Shown here one piece after another: positions 33,346 to 44,730 of a stretch of DNA of 64,000 nucleotides (position 1 is the first letter of the stretch; every line of letters starts with the position of its first letter). Origin of the DNA: an uncultured Pelagibacteraceae bacterium (GTDB taxonomy: Bacteria; Pseudomonadota; Alphaproteobacteria; Pelagibacterales; AG-422-B15); NCBI GenBank assembly GCA_902617525.1, contig CACMWW010000003.1, forward strand, positions 62,001 to 126,000, written 5' to 3'. Below the pieces are notes generated by a model. That model had not been told where the DNA came from. It was given only the letters and a program-made list of their open reading frames with translations, and did no database searches. Both the position numbers and the translations under genes were made by a program.

Positions 33346-34734
33346 ATGAGTAAAATTAAAAATAATCCAAAGGCAATTTTGCCGAAGGGTTTTAAAGACA
33401 GTGACATTGAAATTTTAAATCTTAGAAAAAAAGTTTCTAAGATAATAGAGAAGGAATGTCTAAAGTATGGATTTATTGAATTAGATACATCCACAATTGA
33501 ATATACTGAGAGCATTGGCAAGTTTCTTCCTGATGTAGACAGGCCTAGTGGAGGTGTATTTTCATTTCAAGACGATGATGAGAAATGGCTATCACTGAGA
33601 TATGACTTAACGGCCCCCTTAGCAAGATACGTAGCTCAAAATTATCAAGACCTCGTTAAGCCATTTAAACGTTATCAATCAGGACTAGTTTGGAGAAATG
33701 AAAAACCAGGACCAGGTAGATACAGAGAATTTTTTCAGTTTGATGCTGACGTGGTGGGAGTTGATTCAACACTAATTGATGCAGAGCTGTGTGTAATGGT
33801 ATGTGATATTTTAATTAACCTTGGCCTAAATACTTCACAATTTGAAATAAAGTTTTCAAATAGGGAAATTTGGACAGAACTTTTTTCGAACTTAGATGTT
33901 AAAGAGGACGATTTGCCAAAAATTCTTAGAGCAGTAGATAAAAAAGATCGATTAGGTATAGAGGGCGTTAGTGAGTTGCTTCAAAAAGGAAGAAAAGATG
34001 TATCTGGTGACTTTATGGAGGGCGTGGGCTTAAGCGAGACAGATGCTGATAAAATTATTTCTTTTATAACCAATTCAAACCAATCAAACGCCCAGATGGA
34101 AGAATTCAACTCCTATATAAAAAATTTCCCAGATTATCCAATTCGTTTTGACTCATCAGTTGTTCGAGGTCTCGACTATTACACTGGAATGATTTTTGAA
34201 GCAGAGCTTCTTGTTGATATTAAAAATGAGAAAGGTGAAAAAATTGTATTTGGATCAGTTGCTGGCGGTGGAAGATATGACAGACTTATTTCAAGATTTG
34301 GGAAAGAGGATGTTCCAGCTACTGGTATATCTATAGGTGTTGATAGATTAATTGTGGCGTTAAATCAATTAGACCTTTTAGATAATAAGAAAAATCCATT
34401 AGTGGTAATTGCAAATTTAGATAATCAAAATATGCCGGATTATATTTCAATGGCCAAAGAAATAAGAAATGAAGGTATTGCATGTGAAATATCATTTGGA
34501 TCTAAAAACCTTGGAAAGCAATTAAAGTATTGCGATCGCAAAGGTGCAGATATTGTGATCATTGCTGGTGATGAAGAATTAAAAAAGGGTGAAATATCAA
34601 TTAAGGATTTAAATAAAGGTAAAGAGGTTTCAAAAGATATTGTCGATAGAGACAAATGGAAAGAGGCAAAAGCTGGACAACAAACAATTAATCGCTCTGA
34701 CCTGATGACAGCATTAAATGAAATTTTGAATTAA
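33346..34734 (+). CDS. hisS: Histidyl-tRNA synthetase, alphaproteobacterial-type
   Basis: The 462-residue class II synthetase charges tRNA-His. Visible are the N-terminal AILPKGFKDSD, motif 2 with KPFKRYQSGLVWRNEKPG then GRYREFFQFDAD, the HisA loop RGLDYYTGMIFE, GGGRYDRLI, motif 3 GISIGVDRLI and a C-terminal anticodon-binding domain. The FDADVVG and RYDLTAPLARYVA wording is that of the divergent HisRS group of alphaproteobacteria, which fits the neighbouring tRNA-His lacking G-1. It is first in a hisS-hisZ-hisG operon and probably regulated by the upstream leader. Confidence 0.94.
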   Translation: MSKIKNNPKAILPKGFKDSDIEILNLRKKVSKIIEKECLKYGFIELDTSTIEYTESIGKFLPDVDRPSGGVFSFQDDDEKWLSLRYDLTAPLARYVAQNYQDLVKPFKRYQSGLVWRNEKPGPGRYREFFQFDADVVGVDSTLIDAELCVMVCDILINLGLNTSQFEIKFSNREIWTELFSNLDVKEDDLPKILRAVDKKDRLGIEGVSELLQKGRKDVSGDFMEGVGLSETDADKIISFITNSNQSNAQMEEFNSYIKNFPDYPIRFDSSVVRGLDYYTGMIFEAELLVDIKNEKGEKIVFGSVAGGGRYDRLISRFGKEDVPATGISIGVDRLIVALNQLDLLDNKKNPLVVIANLDNQNMPDYISMAKEIRNEGIACEISFGSKNLGKQLKYCDRKGADIVIIAGDEELKKGEISIKDLNKGKEVSKDIVDRDKWKEAKAGQQTINRSDLMTALNEILN

Positions 34735-34740
34735 AATAAA

Positions 34741-35868
34741 ATGTCACTTCAAGAATTAAATATCAATCTAAAGAATTATTTTATTAATTCTGGTTTTAAT
34801 TATATTGAACTTCCATTGCTGTTTGATGCGGATATATTTTTTGAAACTTCAGGTGAAGAAATTAGAAGAAAGATGTATTCGTTTACTGATACTTCAGGAA
34901 AAGAAAAATGTTTGAGACCAGACATGACTGTACCAACATGTCAAAATTTTATTGCAAGTAATAGTAAATCCAGTGAGTCAAAGTTATGTTACAGCGGTCC
35001 TGTATTCAGATCATCCAATGAGTTATCAAATAATTCCATTGAATTAAATCAGTCAGGTATTGAGATCATTTTTTCTGAAAAAAATTTAAATAATATACAT
35101 GAAATGGATGCGTACATTTTAAAGACAGCTGAAGATACAATGTGTCAATTAAATATTGATAACTATAAAATTAAAATTGGTAGCATTAAATTATTTAATC
35201 AGTTTATCAACAAATTAGAGCTGCCAATTAGATGGAAACAGAGATTAGTAAGACATTTTTTTAGAAGAAAATATTTCGGGAGTTTACTTGATAGATTAGG
35301 TGAAGGTGTAGGGTATGATAATGAAAAAAAGCATAGCATGCTTCAAGAGAAATTTAATATATATGACGTATCTGACAAAGGCTTGACAGATTTAATTAAT
35401 GAACAAAATGTTCGAGGTTTAGGTGCTCGAACTGTTGAGGAAATTGTTGATCGATTTCAATTAAAAAGCCTAAATGTAATAAGTCAGAAAGATGGAAAAA
35501 AAATTGTTGATTTAATTAATAATTTTTTAAAATTAAGTTGTAACCTTTCGGAATTTCCATCACTACTTCGCGAATTTACTAAATCAAATAATGTTTCTTC
35601 ATTTGAGAGTGAAGTAGAGGAAATGGAGAATTTTGTGAATGCTGTATCAGAAAAAAGTAATATAGAAAAATATTATTTTGATAATGACTTTGGTCATTCA
35701 ATTGAATTCTATGACGGCATGATGTTTGAAATTTATAACCCTGATAATCAAAGTGAATTAATTAGTGGAGGGCGGTATGATAAATTGCTTATAGATTTAG
35801 GCTCTAAATCGAACTTATCAGCAGTAGGATTTGCAACTAATAATAACAATATAATTAAGCTGATTTAG
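34741..35868 (+). CDS. hisZ: ATP phosphoribosyltransferase regulatory subunit HisZ
   Basis: The 375-residue HisRS paralogue keeps the class II core (RRKMYSFTDTSGKEKCLRPDMTVP, a motif-2-like SGPVFRSSNE, GHSIEFYDGMMFE and GGRYDKLL) but lacks the anticodon-binding domain. HisZ forms the hetero-octamer with short HisG and provides feedback control by histidine. It starts 6 bases after hisS and ends 2 bases before hisG. Presence beside a 233-residue HisG makes the assignment firm. Confidence 0.92.
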   Translation: MSLQELNINLKNYFINSGFNYIELPLLFDADIFFETSGEEIRRKMYSFTDTSGKEKCLRPDMTVPTCQNFIASNSKSSESKLCYSGPVFRSSNELSNNSIELNQSGIEIIFSEKNLNNIHEMDAYILKTAEDTMCQLNIDNYKIKIGSIKLFNQFINKLELPIRWKQRLVRHFFRRKYFGSLLDRLGEGVGYDNEKKHSMLQEKFNIYDVSDKGLTDLINEQNVRGLGARTVEEIVDRFQLKSLNVISQKDGKKIVDLINNFLKLSCNLSEFPSLLREFTKSNNVSSFESEVEEMENFVNAVSEKSNIEKYYFDNDFGHSIEFYDGMMFEIYNPDNQSELISGGRYDKLLIDLGSKSNLSAVGFATNNNNIIKLI

Positions 35869-35870
35869 GA

Positions 35871-36572
35871 ATGAATATACAAAATAAACTTCGGATTGCA
35901 TTGCCAAGTAAAGGTAGATTGAGAACAGACATGGAGTCTTTGTTTGAAGAAAAAAAAATAATTTTTAGTAATCTTGAAAATGATAGAGAGTATATTGCAG
36001 CAATAGAGGGTCTTGATAATGCAATTGTTTATTTCTTAAGTGCTAAAGAAATTACAAATCGACTTGATGAAGGATCCATTCATGTTGGTTTAACTGGTGA
36101 CGATTTAGTACAAGAAAAAATAACTAATTATAACCAGAAGGTTTCAAAAAAACTTAAGTTAAATTTTGGTAAAGCAAATTTAGTTGTTGCTATACCAGAA
36201 ATATGGATTGACGTAATGACAATGGCCGACTTAGAAGAAATCTGCCATTTGCACAGAACCAAATTCTCTAAAAGACTAAGAGTTGCAACAAAGTATAAGA
36301 ATTTAACAAATGAATATTTTTCAAATTGTGGGGTTGTAGATTATAGGACTGTAGAAAGTGATGGATCAACCGAGAGCGCTCCATTCAATGGCTTTGCAGA
36401 AATAATTACTGACATCACATCATCAGGAGAAACATTAAGAGCTAATAATCTAAGAGTACTTGATGATGGACTTATACTAGAGTCGTCTGCAAACATTTTT
36501 ACTTCAAATGTAGCTGAGTGGAATAAAAATTTAGAAAATACACTCAATTATTTAATAGATAGGATTTCATAA
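35871..36572 (+). CDS. hisG: ATP phosphoribosyltransferase, short form HisG
   Basis: The 233-residue product catalyses the first step of histidine synthesis, ATP plus PRPP to phosphoribosyl-ATP. It has RIALPSKGRLRTDME at the N-terminus, VGLTGDDLVQE, RVATKYKNLTNEYF and the PRPP loop region ESDGSTESAPFNGFAEIITDI. It lacks the C-terminal regulatory ACT-like domain of long HisG, so it needs HisZ. It is the last gene of the operon; its TAA merges into a strong terminator. Confidence 0.94.
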   Translation: MNIQNKLRIALPSKGRLRTDMESLFEEKKIIFSNLENDREYIAAIEGLDNAIVYFLSAKEITNRLDEGSIHVGLTGDDLVQEKITNYNQKVSKKLKLNFGKANLVVAIPEIWIDVMTMADLEEICHLHRTKFSKRLRVATKYKNLTNEYFSNCGVVDYRTVESDGSTESAPFNGFAEIITDITSSGETLRANNLRVLDDGLILESSANIFTSNVAEWNKNLENTLNYLIDRIS

Positions 36573-36599
36573 AAAAACCCGGCTAGGCCGGGTTTTTTT
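36573..36599. terminator. Strong bidirectional intrinsic terminator between hisG and groL
   Basis: A run of A, then CCCGGC-TAG-GCCGGG, then a run of T forms a perfect GC-rich stem of six to seven pairs extended by A-T pairs, with T tails on both strands. It closes both the hisS-hisZ-hisG transcript and the convergent groESL transcript. Confidence 0.95.
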
Positions 36600-36622
36600 A
36601 GATTAGCTTTAATGAGCTCAAC

Positions 36623-38287
<1,665 letters not shown>

Positions 38288-38294
38288 TTAATAT

Positions 38295-38609
38295 TTATTT
38301 TTTCTTTTTTGATTTAGATTTTGTATCTATAACACCCATGATGTCTGACTCTTTCATAATACAGAGTTCTTCACCATCAACCTTTACTTCTGTTCCAGAC
38401 CACTTACCAAAAAGAACGATATCGCCAACCTTTAGATCAAGCGGTGTTACTTTACCATCTTCACTTTTAGTTCCATTTCCGACGGCTACAATTTGGCCTT
38501 CTTGAGGTTTTTCCTGAGCAGTATCTGGTATGATAATACCGCCTGCTGTTTTCTCTTCAGTATCCAGTCTTCTAACAAGTACACGATCGTGTAAAGGTCT
38601 AAAATTCAT
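38295..38609 (-). CDS. groS: Co-chaperonin GroES
   Basis: The 104-residue product begins [16 protein letters not shown], has the mobile-loop region [18 protein letters not shown] and the roof [20 protein letters not shown], and ends in an extra Lys/Ser-rich tail (KSKSKKKK) beyond the usual 95-97 residues. It caps the GroEL ring. It is the first gene of groESL, with an AGGAGA Shine-Dalgarno 7 bases before the ATG. Confidence 0.97.
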   Translation of the reverse strand: MNFRPLHDRVLVRRLDTEEKTAGGIIIPDTAQEKPQEGQIVAVGNGTKSEDGKVTPLDLKVGDIVLFGKWSGTEVKVDGEELCIMKESDIMGVIDTKSKSKKKK

Positions 38610-38654
38610 GTCTTAATCTCCTAAATATGTTTGCACAAAGCTTAATTACCTAGG

Positions 38655-38683
38655 CATATAGTGATCTAGGGCAAGTGTGTCAA
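38655..38683 (-). promoter_or_regulatory. Putative groESL promoter
   Basis: On the minus strand TTGACA and TATATG are separated by 17 bases and lie about 46 bases upstream of groS. The extended reading CTTGAC-N17-CTATAT also resembles alphaproteobacterial RpoH promoters. The -10 is enclosed by CCTAG and CTAGG arms. No CIRCE element (TTAGCACTC-N9-GAGTGCTAA) is present. Confidence 0.6.
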
Positions 38684-38745
38684 GGGGTGGAAAATATTTC
38701 GATTTTATTGGAATTGGCTAAAAAACAGGTATTTTCAGTAATTTG

Positions 38746-39513
38746 CTATTGTTCTGATTCACCACCATCAATTACGATGTTTTGACCAGTCATAAAAGAT
38801 CCAGCTTCAGAAGCCAAATATACTGCAGCGCCTGCAATTTCGTCAGGCATTCCTATCCTTTTTAAGGCTGCTTTGGCAGTCATAGATTTTAAAATACTCT
38901 CATTCTCCCATAAAGCTCTGGCAAAATCAGTTTTTATTAAACCAGGTGAGATACAATTTGCACGAATATTATCTCTTCCATATTCCACTGATATATTTCT
39001 TGCCAACTGGGAGTCCGCAGCTTTTGATATAGCATAAGCACCCAACATGCTGTTGCCGCGTAAACCTGCGATCGAGGAAATAATTATAATTGAACCATTT
39101 TTCATTTTGATCATATCTGGGAGCACCTCATTACAGAGCCAAAAATTACTTTGCACGTTTGACTTCATTATTTTTTCAAACGCCTCGTCAGGTATATTAT
39201 TTGATGGTCCAAAATATGGGTTGATTGCAGCATTACATACAAGAGTGGAAATATTGCCACAGAAGTCTAACGATTTTTTGTAAAGATTTTTTAATTGCTC
39301 TTTGTCTGAAATATTACATGAAATTGCCGTTGCATGTCCCTCTCCAAATGTATCATTTATCTCTTTAGCGACTGCTTCACATGCATCAAGCTTTCGACTT
39401 GTGATAATGACTTTTGCACCATGCTCTGCCATTCTGTAGGCTATAGCTTTGCCTATTCCTCTCGAAGATCCTGTGATTATAGCATTTTTATCTTTTAAGT
39501 TAAAAAGTGTCAT
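38746..39513 (-). CDS. Short-chain dehydrogenase/reductase
   Basis: The 255-residue Rossmann enzyme has the cofactor motif TGSSRGIGKAIA near the N-terminus, CNAAINP (NAG-like), the catalytic Ser in SSIAGLRG, the Tyr-x3-Lys in YAISKAAD and a C-terminal DGGESEQ. It is a classical SDR, most like uncharacterised or glucose/3-oxoacyl-type members; the substrate is not identifiable. Monocistronic and leftward, it diverges from the HAD gene over 64 bases. Confidence 0.88.
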   Translation of the reverse strand: MTLFNLKDKNAIITGSSRGIGKAIAYRMAEHGAKVIITSRKLDACEAVAKEINDTFGEGHATAISCNISDKEQLKNLYKKSLDFCGNISTLVCNAAINPYFGPSNNIPDEAFEKIMKSNVQSNFWLCNEVLPDMIKMKNGSIIIISSIAGLRGNSMLGAYAISKAADSQLARNISVEYGRDNIRANCISPGLIKTDFARALWENESILKSMTAKAALKRIGMPDEIAGAAVYLASEAGSFMTGQNIVIDGGESEQ

Positions 39514-39577
39514 TTAATTAAATATCATAATAATTTATAAGAAGATTATAAATTTATAGGATAATTTCAATATAATT

Positions 39578-40432
39578 ATGGAAATTAAAAAAATCGTAAG
39601 CGCTACTGAATTTTCACTTTCTTATAGAGTCATACTTTGTGATCTTTGGGGCGTTATTCATAATGGTGTTGAAGTATTCTCTGATGCAAAATCCTATCTT
39701 GAGGTAATGAAAGAAAATAATATTGATGTTTATTTGATTTCTAATGCTCCGAGACCAGAGGCAGTAGTAAGAAATGGATTAATAAATAAACTTAATCTAA
39801 ATCCTGAATTATTTAAAAAAATTTATACTTCAGGCGATACAGGTACACAGTACATAAATTCTAAAGTTCATGGCCAATCATATTACCATTTGGGACCAGA
39901 AAAAGATTATGACTTGTTAGAAAATATTAATATTCAAAAAACTAATGACATAGAGTCCTCAGAATTTGTTGTCTGCACAGGCTTATATAATGACAACGAT
40001 GAACGCCCAGAGGACTATAAAAATATTTTTGAGGATTTTCTTAAACAAAATTTAGAAATAGTATGTGTTAATCCAGATGAAATAGTCTACCGAGGTCAGG
40101 CACGCATATATTGTGCAGGTGCTCTTGGAAAATATTACGAAAAACTAGGAGGTAAAGTAACTTACTACGGAAAACCTTATCCAGAAATATATGATTTTGT
40201 AATGAATGATTTATTGTCCAAAGATACAACAATTAAAAAAGAAATATTAGCTATAGGCGATAGCCTTAAAACAGATTGCTTAGGGGCACACAAATCGGAT
40301 TTAGATTTTTTATTTATAAAAAATGGTATTCATAAAACTGAAATTGTAAATGATGACGATTTAGTGAGAATATCAAAAGCTAATTTACCTGAAACTTGCG
40401 AAACTTTAATATATACTGAATTTTTAAATTAA
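39578..40432 (+). CDS. HAD-superfamily hydrolase, class IIA (TIGR01459-like)
   Basis: The 284-residue product has HAD motif I as LCDLWGVIHNG near residues 20-30, motif II in YLISNAPRP and the late motif GDSLKTDCLGAHKSDLDFLFI. It belongs to the NagD-like class IIA branch. The DLWGVxHNG wording matches a family mostly found in alphaproteobacteria. It should dephosphorylate a small metabolite in the cytoplasm; substrate unknown. It is first in a rightward run with ribF, ileS and lspA, and this neighbourhood with ribF is common in the group. Confidence 0.85.
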   Translation: MEIKKIVSATEFSLSYRVILCDLWGVIHNGVEVFSDAKSYLEVMKENNIDVYLISNAPRPEAVVRNGLINKLNLNPELFKKIYTSGDTGTQYINSKVHGQSYYHLGPEKDYDLLENINIQKTNDIESSEFVVCTGLYNDNDERPEDYKNIFEDFLKQNLEIVCVNPDEIVYRGQARIYCAGALGKYYEKLGGKVTYYGKPYPEIYDFVMNDLLSKDTTIKKEILAIGDSLKTDCLGAHKSDLDFLFIKNGIHKTEIVNDDDLVRISKANLPETCETLIYTEFLN

Positions 40433-40439
40433 TTAAAAA

Positions 40440-41399
40440 ATGAAAGTTTTTAAAAGTTTAAATAGAATAACATTAAATTATACAAAGAATTCTGTATTAA
40501 TTATTGGAAATCTTGATGGAGTTCATAAAGGGCACCAATCAATAATTAATTCGGCAAAAAAAATTGCAAATAAACAAAAAACAAAAATAGGTGTGTTACT
40601 TTTTGATCCGCATCCACGGAAATTTTTTAACAAAAATATTAAAAGTTTCTTATTAACAGAGTTAAACGAACGTCTCGAAATCTTAAAATCTTACGGTATC
40701 GATTATGCAATAATAATAAAATTTAATAAAAGAATATCCTCTATGACACCTAATGACTTTTGTAAAAAAATATTACTTAGAGGAATATCAATGAAATATA
40801 TTTTAGTAGGTAAAAATTTTAAATTTGGCAATAAACGATCAGGCGACTATAAGTTTCTTCTGAATTTTGGAAAAGAAAATCAATTTTACGTAAACCCAGT
40901 GAAATTATTAAAAACACCAAATCATCTTTTTAATAAAACAAAGATGAAAATATATTCGTCTACAAATATTAGGAAACTTATTTCAAGTGGCAATGTAAAA
41001 TTGGCAAAAAATTTTTTGGGAAATAATTTTAGTATAACGTCAAAAGTTATAAAAGGAGATCAACGAGGCCGAAAAATTGGCGTTCCAACTGCTAATCTAA
41101 ATATAAGTGAATACGTGGCACCAAAATATGGAGTATATGCTATTGAAGCTTCATTCCTTAAAAATTCAAAGAAAAGAACTCTTAAAGGAATTGCGAATTT
41201 TGGTATCAGACCAACATTTCATAAGAATTCTGAAATTTTGGAAGTTCATCTATTTAGATTTAAATTGAATATTTATAATTCTTTGCTAAAAGTCGACTTT
41301 GTTGAATTTATAAGGCATGAAAAGAAATTTTCAGGAGTAGAGGCCTTAAAAAAACAACTAAAATCAGATATATCTAAAGCACAAAAAATTCTAAATTAA
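40440..41399 (+). CDS. ribF: Bifunctional riboflavin kinase/FAD synthetase
   Basis: The 319-residue product has an N-terminal FAD synthetase (nucleotidyltransferase) domain with IGNLDGVHKGHQSII and FDPHPRKFF, and a STNIRKLISSG segment. The C-terminal riboflavin kinase domain has RGRKIGVPTANLNI, IANFGIRPTF and EVHLFRF. It makes FMN and FAD from riboflavin. Length is normal and the composition is very Lys/Asn rich, reflecting the AT bias. It precedes ileS by 5 bases, the classical ribF-ileS-lspA order. Confidence 0.94.
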   Translation: MKVFKSLNRITLNYTKNSVLIIGNLDGVHKGHQSIINSAKKIANKQKTKIGVLLFDPHPRKFFNKNIKSFLLTELNERLEILKSYGIDYAIIIKFNKRISSMTPNDFCKKILLRGISMKYILVGKNFKFGNKRSGDYKFLLNFGKENQFYVNPVKLLKTPNHLFNKTKMKIYSSTNIRKLISSGNVKLAKNFLGNNFSITSKVIKGDQRGRKIGVPTANLNISEYVAPKYGVYAIEASFLKNSKKRTLKGIANFGIRPTFHKNSEILEVHLFRFKLNIYNSLLKVDFVEFIRHEKKFSGVEALKKQLKSDISKAQKILN

Positions 41400-41404
41400 G
41401 CAAA

Positions 41405-44218
41405 ATGAACACTAAAAATGATAGAATAGATTTTAGTGAAACTCTATTTTTACCAAAGACATCCTTTGCGATGCGTGCTGGCCTACCCGAGCAAGAGCCA
41501 AAAATTCTAGATGGCTGGTCAAAGGATAATATTTATGAAAAATTAAGGGAAAAATCAAAAAGTAGAAAAAAATTCGTATTACATGACGGCCCCCCTTACG
41601 CCAATGGTCATTTACACATGGGGCACGCCCTGAATAAAATACTAAAAGACTTTGTTGTAAGATCACAGCAAATGCTTGGAAATGATAGTTCTTACATTCC
41701 TGGCTGGGATTGTCATGGCTTGCCAATTGAGTGGAAAATAGAAGAGCAATATAGAGAACAGGGAAAGAATAAAGATGATGTCGATATTATAAAGTTTAGA
41801 AAAGAATGCAGAGAATTTGCAGAAAAATGGATTGATATACAAAGAGAAGAATTTATTCGCTTAGGAATAAATGGAGATTGGTATTCTCCCTATACTACAA
41901 TGTCATATGAGGCAGAGTCCATAATTGTAAGAGAATTTTTTAAGTTTCTTGAGAACGAAAGTTTATATCGTGGGTCAAAGCCTGTTATGTGGTCAACTGT
42001 TGAAAAGACTGCATTAGCTGAAGCTGAGATTGAATATAAAGAACATAAATCAACAACTATTTGCGTAAAGTTCCCAGTAAAAGAGAGTTCAGATACAAAT
42101 TGTCAAGATGCATCCGTAATTATATGGACTACAACTCCATGGACAATTCCAGGAAACAGAGCAATTGCTTACGGTAAATCAATAACGTATTCAGTTTTTG
42201 AAGTAGTAAGTTTAGAAGAACACAGTACTTTACAAGTTGGAGACAAAATTATAATTGCAGATGAACTTTTAGATAATGTAAAAGTTCAATGCAAAATTAG
42301 AGAATTAAAAAAAATATCAGAAGTAAAAAACTTAGACAAAATTATTTGTAATCATCCTTTTAAAAAATCTGGTTATGATTTTGAGGTAAGAATTTTCGAT
42401 GCTGATTTTGTTACTTTGGAGCAAGGCACGGGTTTTGTTCACATAGCACCTGGCCATGGAGCTGATGACTATAATTTGGGTATTACAAAGGGTATCGAAG
42501 TTCCTGATACGGTAGATGAAAATGGTGAATACTTTCCCCACGTACCATTATTTAATGGTAAAAAGATTTTTAATGAAGATGGATCAGATGCTGATGCAAA
42601 CGTAGCAGTTATCATTGAACTAAAAAAGCATGAAAATTTAGCAGGCAAGGGTTCCTTGCGTCATAGCTACCCTCATTCATGGAGATCAAAAGCTCCTGTC
42701 ATCTTTAGAAATACTCCACAATGGTTCATCAGTATGGAAAAAAATCAATTGAGAGAAAAAGCGTTGAACGAAATTGAAAAGGTTAAATGGTATCCAAAAC
42801 AGGGAAAAAATAGAATTTATTCAATGATTGAAGAAAGACCTGATTGGGTAGTGTCAAGACAACGGGCATGGGGCGTACCTTTATCTATCTTTTACAATAT
42901 TAAAACAGGAAAGCCCCTGGTTGATAAAGAAATAAATAAAAAAATTATTAAACTTTATGAAAAAGAAGGGTCAGATGCGTGGTTTAAATATTCAAAAGAA
43001 GAATTATTAGGTTCAAATTATAATCCAGAAGAATATAAAAAAGTTAATGATATTTTAGATGTATGGTTTGACTCAGGCTGTACACATGCATTTGTTTTAG
43101 ATGGAAAAAATGATCAAATCTGGCCAGCATCTATTTATCTTGAAGGAACAGATCAACACAGAGGTTGGTTTCATTCATCACTTTTAGAATCTTGTGGTAC
43201 AAGAGGAGTTGCGCCTTATGAGTCCGTTTTAACTCATGGATTTATACTTCATGAAGATGGCCTAAAGATGAGTAAATCATCATCCAATACTGTCTCGCCA
43301 GCAGAGGTCATTGAAAAATCAGGCGCTGACATACTAAGGCTCTGGGTAGCAAGCAGTGATTACTCTGAGGATTTAAAGATCGGGCCTGAAATCATAAAAA
43401 GCAACATTGATAGCTATAGAAGACTTCGCAATACACTTCGTTTTATTTTAGGTAATTTATCAGATTTTGATCAAGACGAGAAAGTATCTGTGGATGAACT
43501 TGATGAATTAGATTTATATATTTTATCAGAATTAGAGAGTTTAAAAAAAGAAGTTATCTCAAACTATAAAATATTTGAGTATCAAAAAGTTTTTTCTGCG
43601 ATATTTAATTTTTGTACGAACGACTTATCATCTTTCTATTTTGATGTAAGAAAAGATACTCTTTATTGTGACTCAAAAAATAACAAAGTAAGAAAATCTA
43701 CTCGCACTGTTCTAGATATTTTATTTCACGATTTATTAAGTTTGCTTGCACCAATACTCTGTTTTACCACTGAAGAAGCCTGGCAAAGTCGATTTGGATT
43801 TGAAAACAGTATACATGAAAAAGATTTTCCAAAATTAAATGATACTTTAATAAATAAAAATTTATCAACTAAATGGGCAGTGTATAAAAAATTAAGAAAG
43901 GTCATTAACGGAGCAATCGAAGTGAAGAGAAAAGAAAAAGTTCTTGGATCCAGCCTTGAAGCCTCTGTTAAACTTTACATATCTAAAGATGAAATCGAAA
44001 AGATTGACAAAAAAGTATTAGAAAATATTTCAATTATTAGTGAATTAAAAATTGTAAATGAAAAGCCCTCAAGTGACAGCTTTATATCTGAACTAGATAA
44101 AAACATCGGAGTGCATGTAAGTAAAACCGATGGTGAAAAATGTGAGCGCTGTTGGAAATATTTTTCTAATTTAAAAGGTAACGTTTGCGATAGATGTCAA
44201 GAAGTGCTTAGTAAATGA
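41405..44218 (+). CDS. ileS: Isoleucyl-tRNA synthetase
   Basis: The 937-residue class I synthetase has the HIGH-type motif in ANGHLHMGHALNK and an editing domain with TTTPWTIPGN and GTGFVHIAPGHGADD. VSRQRAWGVP and GTDQHRGWFHSSLLES are also present, and the KMSKS motif is in LKMSKSSSNT. The C-terminal zinc finger has CERCWK and CDRCQ. This is the ordinary bacterial form with the C-terminal zinc domain, mupirocin-sensitive by type. Its stop overlaps lspA by 4 bases (ATGA). Confidence 0.97.
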   Translation: MNTKNDRIDFSETLFLPKTSFAMRAGLPEQEPKILDGWSKDNIYEKLREKSKSRKKFVLHDGPPYANGHLHMGHALNKILKDFVVRSQQMLGNDSSYIPGWDCHGLPIEWKIEEQYREQGKNKDDVDIIKFRKECREFAEKWIDIQREEFIRLGINGDWYSPYTTMSYEAESIIVREFFKFLENESLYRGSKPVMWSTVEKTALAEAEIEYKEHKSTTICVKFPVKESSDTNCQDASVIIWTTTPWTIPGNRAIAYGKSITYSVFEVVSLEEHSTLQVGDKIIIADELLDNVKVQCKIRELKKISEVKNLDKIICNHPFKKSGYDFEVRIFDADFVTLEQGTGFVHIAPGHGADDYNLGITKGIEVPDTVDENGEYFPHVPLFNGKKIFNEDGSDADANVAVIIELKKHENLAGKGSLRHSYPHSWRSKAPVIFRNTPQWFISMEKNQLREKALNEIEKVKWYPKQGKNRIYSMIEERPDWVVSRQRAWGVPLSIFYNIKTGKPLVDKEINKKIIKLYEKEGSDAWFKYSKEELLGSNYNPEEYKKVNDILDVWFDSGCTHAFVLDGKNDQIWPASIYLEGTDQHRGWFHSSLLESCGTRGVAPYESVLTHGFILHEDGLKMSKSSSNTVSPAEVIEKSGADILRLWVASSDYSEDLKIGPEIIKSNIDSYRRLRNTLRFILGNLSDFDQDEKVSVDELDELDLYILSELESLKKEVISNYKIFEYQKVFSAIFNFCTNDLSSFYFDVRKDTLYCDSKNNKVRKSTRTVLDILFHDLLSLLAPILCFTTEEAWQSRFGFENSIHEKDFPKLNDTLINKNLSTKWAVYKKLRKVINGAIEVKRKEKVLGSSLEASVKLYISKDEIEKIDKKVLENISIISELKIVNEKPSSDSFISELDKNIGVHVSKTDGEKCERCWKYFSNLKGNVCDRCQEVLSK

Positions 44219-44730
44219 TACAAACCATTGGAAGATTTATATTTTTAATACTAGTTATTTTTGCAGCTGATCAACTATCAAAGTTTTATATAATCAATGT
44301 TTATAACATTGATGTATCAAATCTCAGTTCACAATATTTAACATCAATAAATAAATATCTTAATTTTCACTTGATATGGAATAAGGGCTTTGCATTTGGA
44401 ATATTTCAAAATGAAATTTCGATGGTTAATTATATTTATATGTTTGTTATGGCGATAATTGCTTTAGCAGTATTTTTTTATGCAATAAGTATTAATAAAA
44501 AAATTTATTATTATGGATTTAGTTTAATTATAGGAGGAGCGTTGGGTAACTTGCTCGACAGATATCAATATTCTGCCGTATTAGACTTTATAGATTTACA
44601 TTATAACAATTATCATTGGTATGTATTCAATATAGCTGATATAAGTATCACGCTTGGCTGTATTTTGATTATTTTACTTGAGTTGTTCTCAAAAAAAGAA
44701 AATGATAAAACCGTTAAAAATGATACGTAA
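44215..44730 (+). CDS. lspA: Lipoprotein signal peptidase II
   Basis: The 171-residue product has four TM helices and removes signal peptides from prolipoproteins. Conserved motifs are AADQLSKFY at the first helix, NKGFAFGIF, GGALGNLLDRY, VLDFIDLHY with one catalytic Asp, and FNIADISITLG with the other. It is coupled to ileS by the overlapping ATGA. The next gene, itself a lipoprotein substrate, begins inside its 3' end. Confidence 0.95.
   Translation: MIQTIGRFIFLILVIFAADQLSKFYIINVYNIDVSNLSSQYLTSINKYLNFHLIWNKGFAFGIFQNEISMVNYIYMFVMAIIALAVFFYAISINKKIYYYGFSLIIGGALGNLLDRYQYSAVLDFIDLHYNNYHWYVFNIADISITLGCILIILLELFSKKENDKTVKNDT

Noticed and set aside
41433-41726. 97-codon antisense ORF inside ileS
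   Set aside because: It lies opposite the conserved HIGH-motif region of ileS and has no sensible start context. It is a shadow ORF.
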